Below are positions 6,285-12,903 of a stretch of 12,903 bases of DNA, one piece after another. A program made the position numbers and the translations under genes. The notes under the pieces are model-generated. The model was not told the origin of the DNA and made no database searches. It was given only the letters and a program-made list of their open reading frames with translations. Positions within the stretch are counted from its first letter, which is position 1. Each line of letters opens with the position of its first letter. Source of the stretch: an uncultured Opitutales bacterium (GTDB taxonomy: Bacteria > Verrucomicrobiota > Verrucomicrobiia > Opitutales > Intestinicryptomonadaceae); the NCBI GenBank assembly GCA_900552245.1, contig URYY01000054.1, forward strand, positions 1-12,903. The letters are read 5' to 3'.

Positions 6285-7908
6285 AAGTTTTACTGTCTGT
6301 CAAAGCTACTTTTCTACCTATGCCAAATGAAGCCGTAGACACCCTGGGCCCCGGCGGCAACTGCCTGCGCTTGTACTCGCTGCGCTCGAATTTCCTTATC
6401 ACATCCTCCAGCATTTTTCTGTCAAAGCCCATCTTTTCAATTTCGGAAATGGACTTCTTGCCCTCTATGTAGTTGTACAAAACCGCATCCAAGACGGAGT
6501 AGTCCGGGAGCGAATCGCTGTCTTTCTGGTCGAGGCGCAACTCTGCTGACGGAGGCTTTAAGATTGAATTTATCGGGATTATTTCAGAATCGCGATTCAC
6601 GTACTTGGCTAGTTTGTAGACATCGGTTTTATAAACGTCGCTAATCGGGGCAAATCCGCCGCACGTATCGCCGTAAAGCGTGCAGTATCCAACTGCGCAC
6701 TCGCTCTTGTTGCCCGTTGCAAGAAGCATTGCTCCAAATTTGTTTGAAATTGCCATAAGAAGTAGACCGCGCGACCTCGACTGTATATTCTCCTCAGTTA
6801 AATCGCGCTCCGTGCCGGCGAATACTCCGCTCAGAGCCTCCTCTGCAGAATCTACCAACTTTGCTATAGATATTTTGTCGTACTTAATTCCCAAATTTTT
6901 TGCCAAGTCCTCGGCATCCTTAACGCTGTGTGTGCTAGAATACTTTGAGGGAAGCGCAAAGCCTAAGACGTTTTCAGGCCCAAGAGCGTCGGCTGCCAAG
7001 GCCGCGACAAAGGCGGAATCTATGCCGCCGCTTAAGCCCAACATAACTCTCTTAAAGCCACTCTTTCTAACGAAGTCTCTAAGCGACATTTTCAGAGACT
7101 CATAAAGCTCCGCTATTCTGTCAAATGGCTTTACATGGCAGGGGCTTAGCTTATCCAAATCAACAAGCTCCAAAGACTCCGTAAATTTATCCAGAATCTT
7201 GCAATAGTTGCCCGATTTATCCAAGACGCAACTGCCCCCGGTGCACACGAACTCGTCATTGCCGCCGATGAGGTTGCAGTAGGCAAAGGGTGCGTTTACC
7301 GTCTTTGCAACTTTCGGCAAAAGCCCGGAGCGCGCACTTTCGTTTTCGGGGCTCCAGAGGCTTGCAGAGGCGTTTACAAAAAGATCTAAATTTTCCCTGG
7401 CAAGTGTATCTACCAAGCGCTCGCTCTTGACGTAGCGCGGCGAAGTTGCCTCGTCTAAGGCCCAAATATCCTCACATATGGAAAGGCCGATTTTTGCGCC
7501 CTTAAAATTTATTATGCACACGCCGCTTCCAACGTCGAAGTTGCGCGGCTCTTCAAATATTCCATAGTTTGGCAGAAGATGCTTGTCGTAAAATTTTATC
7601 TCGCGCTTCGGCTCTATCCAAGCTAGGGAATTGTAGGCGCCTATGGCCTCATTGCTCTTTCTCACACAGCCAACGACCGCCGGAATCTCAATAGTCTCGG
7701 CAAGCTTTGCCAAGTAAACTTCATTGCTCTTTATGAAATTCTTTCTTGCGGATTTATCTTTGGGAATGCAACCGCATAGGGCGAGCTCCGGAAACAGTGC
7801 AAAGTCCGCCCCCTCGTTTTTAGCCCTGGCGACATAATCGGAAATCTTCCTAAAATTCGACTCAAAATCGCCCGTAGTTGTATTTATCTGCGCTAATGCT
7901 ATTTTCAT
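6274..7908 (-). CDS. nadE: Glutamine-dependent NAD+ synthetase
   Basis: A two-domain enzyme of 544 residues that makes NAD+ from nicotinate adenine dinucleotide, ATP and glutamine, the last step of NAD synthesis. The N-terminal nitrilase-type glutaminase (1-~255) has the triad Glu41 in FPELALCG, Lys109 in YDKHLLPNYG and Cys145 in LSICEDIW. The C-terminal synthetase domain (~265-544) has the ATP pyrophosphatase loop GLSGGIDSAFVAAL (291-304), ENIQSRSRG (373-381), LLATGNKSECAVGYCTLYGD (395-414), and the end motif KRRQLPPGPRVS (513-524). Length fits the shorter glutamine-dependent class (about 540-580) rather than the ammonia-only NadE. It is the first gene of a three-gene unit with hemL and the sugar kinase. 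The upstream 111-base gap has the TPR gene's terminator, so nadE probably has its own promoter; I see no strong boxes. Confidence 0.96.
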   Translation of the reverse strand: MKIALAQINTTTGDFESNFRKISDYVARAKNEGADFALFPELALCGCIPKDKSARKNFIKSNEVYLAKLAETIEIPAVVGCVRKSNEAIGAYNSLAWIEPKREIKFYDKHLLPNYGIFEEPRNFDVGSGVCIINFKGAKIGLSICEDIWALDEATSPRYVKSERLVDTLARENLDLFVNASASLWSPENESARSGLLPKVAKTVNAPFAYCNLIGGNDEFVCTGGSCVLDKSGNYCKILDKFTESLELVDLDKLSPCHVKPFDRIAELYESLKMSLRDFVRKSGFKRVMLGLSGGIDSAFVAALAADALGPENVLGFALPSKYSSTHSVKDAEDLAKNLGIKYDKISIAKLVDSAEEALSGVFAGTERDLTEENIQSRSRGLLLMAISNKFGAMLLATGNKSECAVGYCTLYGDTCGGFAPISDVYKTDVYKLAKYVNRDSEIIPINSILKPPSAELRLDQKDSDSLPDYSVLDAVLYNYIEGKKSISEIEKMGFDRKMLEDVIRKFERSEYKRRQLPPGPRVSTASFGIGRKVALTDSKTYEF

Positions 7909-7968
7909 GGTTCTACCAAGATGTTTACAAAACGCGACATCTCATTCAAGCGTTAAGTTTTGCCCAAA

Positions 7969-7997
7969 CAAAAAAAACCGCACAAAAGTGCGGTTTT
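7969..7997 (-). terminator. Intrinsic terminator after the TPR gene
   Basis: The arms AAAACCGCAC (7974-7983) and GTGCGGTTTT (7988-7997) form a perfect 10-bp stem with an AAAA loop. Read on the - strand it is followed by a run of T (complement of 7969-7977). It lies about 23 bases downstream of the TPR stop at 8020 and separates it from nadE. Confidence 0.9.
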
Positions 7998-8019
7998 AAA
8001 TGCTTTGCAAAGTCTGATT

Positions 8020-9459
8020 CTACTTGTTTTTACTTTCGTAGTAAGCGTTGATTTTTGCCGCTACATCCTTATAGCCAATATCGCTTGAATATATTTCCTT
8101 ATACTCAATAAAGGCCTTTTCGGGGCTATTCATAAGCTCGTAAGCCCTAGCAAGCTCGTATATTATCTCCTTCTTTGAGTCGTTCATTATGAGGCTCTCG
8201 CGCTTGGCAGTCTCTAGCTGATCCACCGCCAAGTCGTATTTCTTACCACCTATGAAGGCTCTGCCCAAGCCGAGTAGAGACTGCAGGCGAACCTTCGGGT
8301 TGCGCTGCGAAAGCTGGAATTGCGCTATAGCCTCGTCCAACATTCCATCTTCCAAGAGCAACTGCCCGAGTATGAACCTGTAGTTGAAATCGTTCGGATA
8401 GCGCTCCACCATGCGCTTTGCATTTGTAAGGCGGAAAGAGTGCTCTTCGGCCTTCAGTTCGTCGTACTTCTTTGCAAGTTCGGCGTCATTGGGATTTGCA
8501 TCGAGTTTTGCCTTAATTTCGCTAAGACGGCTATCCATATCAGCCAACACCAAGTCTTGCTCCAATTTTTCAAGAGTTGTATCTGCCTGCCCCAATGGCT
8601 GCTGGCGAGCTTTTCTCACGTATTCAAGGGCCTCGCCAAACCTCTTGAGGGCGCGCAAGTGATGCGCCAAGTCGCGATAAATATTGATATTCTGGGGATC
8701 CTCTTCGATCTGCTTCTTTTCGCGCTCGACCATGTGGTTGAGGGTATCCTCGTCGTTTGCCAAACGGTTTTCCTGCTCGCGCTGCAAGGTCTCTTCCGAG
8801 GACTTGATCTTCTCTTTAAAGTCGCCCTCTTTCTCCCACTTGTCCTTGAGCATAGTCTTAATTACTGAGGCAACGCGCATCATATTTTGAGCTTCCCCGT
8901 TAGATGCATCTACCCTCAGAATGGCCTCGCCTACCCTCATTGCGTCGTCGGGCAAAAGAGCCTTTATAAAGGCGTTTCCGAGCGACAGAAGGTTTTTCAT
9001 ATCTTTTGGCTTTGCCTCGGCTATGTCTTGATAGCAGACAACAGCAGTAGTCCAGTAGTCGAATTTCTCGCACTCCTTTGCCATCGTGCCCAAAACCGAA
9101 ACGTTGTAGGGATTTGTCTTAAGCAGATTTTCCCCCTCTGCCAATATTGCCGCTATATCCTCCTTTTTTTCGAGAGGTTTAACCTTGCCGGCATATACAA
9201 TCCCGGAGATTGAAGCTGAAATTGAGCTCAAGATATTAGGTTTTCCGGAAATTTTTTTGTACGCTATGTGCAGAAGCCTTCTGACCTCCGCGCAAGCCGG
9301 ATGTTTTGCCAAAATACTGTTGCACACACCCACTGCGTAATCCGGACTTCCCTTTTCTATCGACGACTGAGCCGCCGTAAATTGTTTCGCAAAACGCGGA
9401 TCTATCTCCGCCAATGTGACATTGATGCCGCCGTTTTCTATCTGATTTTCGTCTGCCAT
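8020..9459 (-). CDS. Tetratricopeptide-repeat protein, cytoplasmic, function unknown
   Basis: 479 residues, rich in Ala, Glu, Lys and Leu, with no signal peptide and no membrane segment. Helical-repeat regions with TPR spacing appear at about 24-70 (SPDYAVGVCNSILAKHPACA), 101-150 (ENLLKTNPYNVSVL...), 152-200, 256-290 (INIYRDLAHHLRALKRFGEA), 342-390 (YRFILGQLLLEDGMLDEAIA) and 395-455 (LLGLGRAFIGGKKYDLAVDQ). Two very charged, probably coiled-coil stretches interrupt them at ~203-255 and ~295-345. Such proteins are scaffolds for protein contacts; nothing tells the partner. No catalytic domain is fused. The gene lies 70 bases downstream of glmM and ends in a strong terminator, so it may have its own promoter or be read with glmM. 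There is no Shine-Dalgarno before ATG 9459. The gene is surely real; its role is not known to me. Confidence 0.85.
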   Translation of the reverse strand: MADENQIENGGINVTLAEIDPRFAKQFTAAQSSIEKGSPDYAVGVCNSILAKHPACAEVRRLLHIAYKKISGKPNILSSISASISGIVYAGKVKPLEKKEDIAAILAEGENLLKTNPYNVSVLGTMAKECEKFDYWTTAVVCYQDIAEAKPKDMKNLLSLGNAFIKALLPDDAMRVGEAILRVDASNGEAQNMMRVASVIKTMLKDKWEKEGDFKEKIKSSEETLQREQENRLANDEDTLNHMVEREKKQIEEDPQNINIYRDLAHHLRALKRFGEALEYVRKARQQPLGQADTTLEKLEQDLVLADMDSRLSEIKAKLDANPNDAELAKKYDELKAEEHSFRLTNAKRMVERYPNDFNYRFILGQLLLEDGMLDEAIAQFQLSQRNPKVRLQSLLGLGRAFIGGKKYDLAVDQLETAKRESLIMNDSKKEIIYELARAYELMNSPEKAFIEYKEIYSSDIGYKDVAAKINAYYESKNK

Positions 9460-9477
9460 AAATTAGTTGGTCTATAT

Positions 9478-9508
9478 TGTAAATAAGATTATGTGAAAAT
9501 ATGCAAAG
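9478..9508 (-). promoter_or_regulatory. Weak candidate promoter for the TPR gene
   Basis: The 70-base gap between the glmM stop and the TPR start is AT-rich. On the - strand it holds TTGCAT and, 19 bases on, TACAAT, about 14 bases before the presumed start region. The spacer is longer than ideal, so this is only a candidate. Confidence 0.25.
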
Positions 9509-9529
9509 TATGATAAGCCTTATAATCCT

Positions 9530-10855
9530 CTACTGCAAGTCTATTTCTACATTTTTAAGCAAAAGTTTCATGCAATCTTGGTTGGCTGACGGGCTCTCGC
9601 CCTCCACTAAGAGCCTGATTTTATTTTCTGTTCCGGAATAGCGAACCAATACCCTGCCCCTCTTGCCAAGTTTTGACTCGCAAACTGCTATGGCCTTCGA
9701 CAAATTTTCGGTATCTTTAATCGGCGTTTTTCTAAGGACTTTTACGGCCTTTGATATAGATGGATAAAGCGACACCACTGAAGATATATCCGATATCTTA
9801 ATCCTCTTTTCAAGAACCGTAGCCAACAGCTTTACGGCGGCCGCAAGACCGTCTCCGCATGGAGAAATATCCATAAATATGTAGTGGCCCGAATTTTCTC
9901 CGCCCATAGCGAGGTCGTTTTCCAATATTTTTTGCATAACCAACCTATCGCCAACACCGCTTCTAAAGACCTTTATGCCGTATTGCGCCAAACTTTCGTC
10001 CATGCCTATATTGCTTTGAACGGTAGTTGCTATCCCGCTATTCTTAAGTTTTCCGACCTGATTTTCCTCAATGGCAACAAGGCCCATAACGCACTCGCCG
10101 GCTATCTTATTGCCGTTTTCATCGCAAACTACGAGTCTGTCGCCATCGCCGTCGTGCGCAAGCCCCACAAAGGCCTTGGATTTTTTGACAAGCTCACACA
10201 TCATCTCCGGATGTTCGCTTCCGATATTCTCATTTATGTTTCTGCCGTCCGGAGAATTTCCAAGCTCCAACACTTCGGCTCCGTAGTGGCGCAAAACTTC
10301 GCTTGAGATTCCGCAAGTAGCGCCGTTTGCCGTGTCTAAAACTATTCTAATGCCGGCAAGGGAATTTTCAGGCAGTATGGACTCCATCTTATCGATATAT
10401 CTTCTCCGCATATCGACTTTACTTATCTGCGGGACTTCTCCCTCATAAAAGTCTCCGCTATCAAAGATTTGCTCTATCGAATCCTGAGCCTCGTCGCTAA
10501 TTTTGCGGGCCTTAGAGTCAAAGAACTTTATTCCATTATCGGTGCACGGATTGTGAGATGCGGTAATCATAACGCCCAAGTCCGCCTTCATTTGCAGAGT
10601 TCCAAATGCCAAGGCAGGCGTTGGAATGCAAGTAAAATCAAAAATTTCGCAGCCGCACGCCCCCCTGCAAAAAGCCCTCTTTAGAGATTCCGATGAAAAC
10701 CTAGGGTCTCCTGCAATTGCTATTTTTGGGCACTTCAAGCCTGCTATGCGCCTAAGGTAAGTCGATGCGGCGCGCCCCAAGCGCTCAAAGAAAATTTCAT
10801 TTATAAATTCACCCTTGTATTCTCCGCGAATACCGTCTGTTCCAAAGTATTTCAT
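9530..10855 (-). CDS. glmM: Phosphoglucosamine mutase
   Basis: GlmM interconverts glucosamine 6-phosphate and glucosamine 1-phosphate on the way to UDP-GlcNAc, feeding peptidoglycan and lipopolysaccharide. From ATG 10855 it has 441 residues (usual about 445) and begins with the family's characteristic KYFGTDGIRG. The phosphorylated serine is Ser100 in TASHNPCTDNG, the metal loop is DGDGDR (235-240), the sugar-binding loop is GGENSGH (318-324), and the C-terminal phosphate-binding loop is RYSGTENKIRLLVEG (405-419). The glmM-type TASHNP and GGENSGH motifs favour glucosamine over phosphomannomutase substrates. An upstream in-frame ATG at 10921 would add 22 residues without family similarity, so I reject it. 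It is divergent from metF, and a TATACT box on the - strand at 10953-10958 would place the transcript start about 90 bases upstream. Confidence 0.96.
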   Translation of the reverse strand: MKYFGTDGIRGEYKGEFINEIFFERLGRAASTYLRRIAGLKCPKIAIAGDPRFSSESLKRAFCRGACGCEIFDFTCIPTPALAFGTLQMKADLGVMITASHNPCTDNGIKFFDSKARKISDEAQDSIEQIFDSGDFYEGEVPQISKVDMRRRYIDKMESILPENSLAGIRIVLDTANGATCGISSEVLRHYGAEVLELGNSPDGRNINENIGSEHPEMMCELVKKSKAFVGLAHDGDGDRLVVCDENGNKIAGECVMGLVAIEENQVGKLKNSGIATTVQSNIGMDESLAQYGIKVFRSGVGDRLVMQKILENDLAMGGENSGHYIFMDISPCGDGLAAAVKLLATVLEKRIKISDISSVVSLYPSISKAVKVLRKTPIKDTENLSKAIAVCESKLGKRGRVLVRYSGTENKIRLLVEGESPSANQDCMKLLLKNVEIDLQ

Positions 10856-10952
10856 AAGTCTAAGGCAAAGGTGGGAGGAAAACTCGGGCTTGTCAAGGTT
10901 AAGCGCAAACAAATAGAGCATCTAATTTGACCAAAGTCCTCACGGCAATCTC

Positions 10953-10980
10953 AGTATAAAGTCCAATAAAAATTGACAAT
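10953..10980 (-). promoter_or_regulatory. Candidate glmM promoter in the glmM-metF divergent region
   Basis: The 161-base gap 10856-11016 contains, on the - strand, a good -10 box TATACT (10953-10958) preceded by TTGTCA at a 15-base spacing, slightly short. The short inverted repeat CAAT-AAAA-ATTG (10964-10975) lies between them and could be an operator or chance. On the + strand TTGACA is present at 10973-10978, but no matching -10 box for metF follows at 16-18 bases. Confidence 0.4.
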
Positions 10981-11016
10981 TGGCCACGCAACTGCAAACC
11001 TTTGCCCTGTTTTATT

Positions 11017-11859
11017 ATGAAGATATCTATTTCGGCAGAATTTTTCCCGCCAAAGACGGAGGAGGGGGCTAGGCAAATCCTAAGGGCCGCCAATGCCATG
11101 AAGAATTTTAACTTGGACTTCGTCTCCATAACATACGGAGCCGGCGGCTCATCGCGCGAGCGCACAATAGAGTACGGCGAACTCTTGCGCGACATCTTCA
11201 ACTTTGAAGTTATGCCGCACCTAACTTGCGTGGGCCATTCCGTCGATGAGATTAGGTCCATACTTGGAAGGTTTGTCGAAAAAAAGTTTAATAAGGTAAT
11301 GGCATTGCGCGGCGATCCCCCCAGAGACCAGCCGAACTTTACACCGCACCCAAACGGGCTAAAATACGCGTGCGAGCTAATAGAAATAATAAAGGAAGAG
11401 TTCCCGCAGCTCGACGTAGCTTGCGCAGCCTATCCGGAAAAGCACCCTGAAGCCGAGTCTATGCAAAGCGACATAGCGCATCTAAAAAATAAGACCATCC
11501 TGGGCGCCGATTTGCTACTGACGCAACTTTTCTTTGATAACAAATCTTTCTATAACTTTGCCAAAATGTGCAAGCAGGCGGGAATAGATAAGCCCATACA
11601 CGCGGGCCTTATGCCGGCGCTATCACTTAAGCAAGTCAGGAATTTTTGCGCAATGTGCGGAGCAAAGCTGCCTCCTCAGCTAGAGCGAAAATTATCGGAG
11701 GCTAGCTCGGAAGTTCAGCAGAGGAAAGTCGGCATAGAGTGGGCCAAGAACCAAATTTCAGACTTAATGGAAAACGGAGTCGACGGAATACACCTGTATG
11801 TGTTAAACAGAGAGGAATCCGCGTTAGAGCTTCTGAGTTTTATAGACTCAAAGCGCTAG
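11017..11859 (+). CDS. metF: 5,10-methylenetetrahydrofolate reductase
   Basis: A flavoprotein reducing 5,10-methylene-THF to 5-methyl-THF, the methyl donor for methionine synthesis. The 280-residue TIM barrel has SAEFFPPKT with Glu8 (E. coli Glu28), SITYGAGGSSRERTIE (37-52), HLTCVGHS (68-75), ALRGDPP with Asp100 (E. coli Asp120, beside FAD), AAYPEKHPEA (137-146) and LTQLFFD (168-174). Length is close to E. coli MetF (296); the eukaryotic regulatory domain is absent, as in other bacteria. ATG 11017 gives the normal start; a TTG 15 bases upstream is less likely. No Shine-Dalgarno is seen. It appears to be a single-gene unit ending at a strong terminator. I see no SAM-sensing riboswitch in the short leader. 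Confidence 0.96.
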   Translation: MKISISAEFFPPKTEEGARQILRAANAMKNFNLDFVSITYGAGGSSRERTIEYGELLRDIFNFEVMPHLTCVGHSVDEIRSILGRFVEKKFNKVMALRGDPPRDQPNFTPHPNGLKYACELIEIIKEEFPQLDVACAAYPEKHPEAESMQSDIAHLKNKTILGADLLLTQLFFDNKSFYNFAKMCKQAGIDKPIHAGLMPALSLKQVRNFCAMCGAKLPPQLERKLSEASSEVQQRKVGIEWAKNQISDLMENGVDGIHLYVLNREESALELLSFIDSKR

Positions 11860-11870
11860 AAATTGTACCA

Positions 11871-11903
11871 AAAAAAGCGGGGCAAAAAGCCCCGCTTTTT
11901 TTT
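11871..11903. terminator. Bidirectional intrinsic terminator between metF and the VWA-like gene
   Basis: A 13-bp perfect stem (11871-11883 with 11889-11901) has the GC core GCGGGGC/GCCCCGC and an AAAAA loop. The stem is flanked by an A run on the left and a T run on the right, so it works for metF on the + strand and for the convergent gene ending at 11942 on the - strand. Confidence 0.94.
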
Positions 11904-11941
11904 GCGCAAATAAACAAACCCAAAACCTAGTTTTTATAGAA

Positions 11942-12903
11942 TCATTTTTCGCCTTCGTAAATGGGCTTAGCCCCGCGCAATATTCTCACAGCCCCTCCAC
12001 CATTTGCCTTGGCCCAAGAGCGCGTGGACGAACCGTACTTCTTGTTAAATGAGCCGTCCTCATTCTTGGGCAGCATGACTATCATATTCAAAGTCGGCCT
12101 CTTAACTCCGCGGCTGTCGTACACCTTCTTAAAAATCGGCTCATACGCCGCCATGAGCGTGCTTAACCTATAAGACTTAAAATTCGGCTTCGGCGCAAAA
12201 TCCGTCCAGCACTTGTGCTTCATAGCTTCGTAAAATTCGGGTATTTTTAGTCGCACTGCCTCGCCCCAAGGGTCTCTTACAACTCTGAGGGGCAATCCCT
12301 TTGCGGCTCTTTGCCTATTTTCCTCATCGACTAGCTGCCTAGCCTTCTCTCTGGCTATATTAAAGTACTTTTCCTTTTCCTCCTTCGTATCCAATATGCC
12401 GCCGGATTTTTGGAATTTCTCCGCATTTGCCTTGGTCTGCTCTATGTGCTTTTTCTTTTGGGCGTCTGTGTATGCAACGTAAAATTCCTCGGGCTTTGGC
12501 CAGTGGGTTGTGAGAAGAAATATGACATCCGCCCCCTGCTCTATCGCAGCCTGATAGCCCAGAAAATACCCGACAACCCAGTGCATCTGCCATACCATCT
12601 CCTGATAGTCAAAGTGGCCATTGTAAGGCACGGGATTGTAGCGAAAGCTGTAATCAGGATCCTTTATACCAACGTCATTGGGGGTGCGGTTAAACTGGTT
12701 TAGCCATGTTGTGAAGGCGCTTTTATTGGTGTCGCTTGCGGGGACTAAGGAAGTTCTAAATATTTTTATCGCGCAGGGATGATCCTCATACCACCTCTCG
12801 GTGTCAAAGCACATCATATTAAATAGAGCAGTTGATGGAAGCCCTCTTACAAGCGTGCTTATTTCATTTCTTACGATGTTGAAGGCATCCAAACCTCCCA
12901 TAT
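11942..12903 (-). CDS. VWA-like (von Willebrand factor A) domain protein, N-terminus outside window
   Basis: At least 319 residues; the frame is open to the window edge. The first Met (12901) leads into GGLDAFNIVRNEISTLVRGLPSTALFNMMCFDTE, which resembles the first helix and second strand of VWA folds directly after the metal-binding DxSxS motif. The real start is therefore probably further right, with the DxSxS loop and any signal sequence unseen. The next VWA-type element is YQAAIEQGADVIFLLTTHWP (116-135), where many homologues have a metal-binding Asp (LTDG) and this one has Thr-His. A charged helical insertion follows (~148-200), then a region rich in Trp and Pro (209-250) and a last strand TLNMIVMLPKN (270-280). 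The C-terminus is Gly-rich and basic. Function unknown. Such proteins occur in Verrucomicrobiota, which is why I lean to that phylum, weakly. Confidence 0.65.
   Translation of the reverse strand, partial: MGGLDAFNIVRNEISTLVRGLPSTALFNMMCFDTERWYEDHPCAIKIFRTSLVPASDTNKSAFTTWLNQFNRTPNDVGIKDPDYSFRYNPVPYNGHFDYQEMVWQMHWVVGYFLGYQAAIEQGADVIFLLTTHWPKPEEFYVAYTDAQKKKHIEQTKANAEKFQKSGGILDTKEEKEKYFNIAREKARQLVDEENRQRAAKGLPLRVVRDPWGEAVRLKIPEFYEAMKHKCWTDFAPKPNFKSYRLSTLMAAYEPIFKKVYDSRGVKRPTLNMIVMLPKNEDGSFNKKYGSSTRSWAKANGGGAVRILRGAKPIYEGEK

Noticed and set aside
8003..8012. Palindrome CTTTGCAAAG between the TPR stop and its terminator
   Set aside because: A single 10-base palindrome in AT-rich DNA is readily due to chance; no second copy in a regulatory position was seen.
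8320..8868. 182-codon + strand frame opposite the TPR gene
   Set aside because: The product is Cys/Phe/Leu-rich with no domain; the - strand TPR frame is clearly the real gene.
10856..10921. Upstream ATG for glmM adding 22 residues
   Set aside because: GlmM proteins begin at the KYFGTDGIRG motif; the extension has no family similarity, and ATG 10855 gives the normal length.
10973..11001. TTGACA as the -35 box of a metF promoter
   Set aside because: No TATAAT-like hexamer follows at 16-18 bases, so I did not list it as a separate promoter.
11002..11016. TTG start for metF 15 bases upstream
   Set aside because: ATG 11017 sits at the usual distance from the FFPPKT motif; the added MPCFI peptide has no support.
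1..12903. tRNA, rRNA, CRISPR arrays, insertion sequences, phage or toxin-antitoxin genes
   Set aside because: None was recognised on either strand; the gaps are short (longest 161 bases) and hold only terminators and candidate promoters.

Overview
The window is an ordinary bacterial chromosomal stretch, densely packed with housekeeping and cell-envelope genes: 12 protein genes (two of them cut by the window ends), two clear intrinsic terminators, and no RNA genes, mobile elements or CRISPR. Base composition is moderate, with heavy use of ATA, AAA and TTA codons and mostly poor Shine-Dalgarno sites. Heme synthesis from glutamate, peptidoglycan precursor synthesis (GlmM) and an O-antigen-ligase-like membrane protein point to a Gram-negative-type bacterium. 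The VWA-like protein at the right edge and the general gene style remind me of Verrucomicrobiota/Opitutae. That placement is an impression, not a demonstrated assignment.

Left block, + strand (1-4117): a 5'-truncated rsmA, an alpha/beta hydrolase, a DJ-1/PfpI protein, an O-antigen-ligase-like membrane protein, and two tandem crcB fluoride-channel subunits. Genes overlap by 1-4 bases or are separated by 3, so this looks like one operon read from the left. The first ~96 bases do not fit rsmA. In another frame they read as region 2 of an ECF sigma factor, so the left end looks like a chimeric junction.

Middle block, - strand (4119-7908): nadE, hemL and a PfkB-family sugar kinase, in that transcription order, with an 11-base overlap and a 3-base gap. 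It runs tail-to-tail into the crcB pair with one base between the stop codons and no visible terminator.

The - strand then continues with glmM (10855 leftwards) and a TPR protein that ends in a strong terminator just downstream of its stop. glmM and metF are divergent across a 161-base region holding the only sizeable candidate regulatory DNA. metF (+) and the VWA-like gene (-, cut by the right edge) converge on a bidirectional terminator.

Functionally the genes cover ribosome maturation (RsmA), cofactors (NAD, tetrapyrrole, one-carbon folate), wall and envelope building blocks (GlmM, ligase-like protein), fluoride export and probable stress protection (DJ-1, hydrolase). I see no convincing new system. 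The items most worth checking are the sigma/rsmA junction, the ligase-like protein lacking the usual histidine, and the asymmetric crcB pair.
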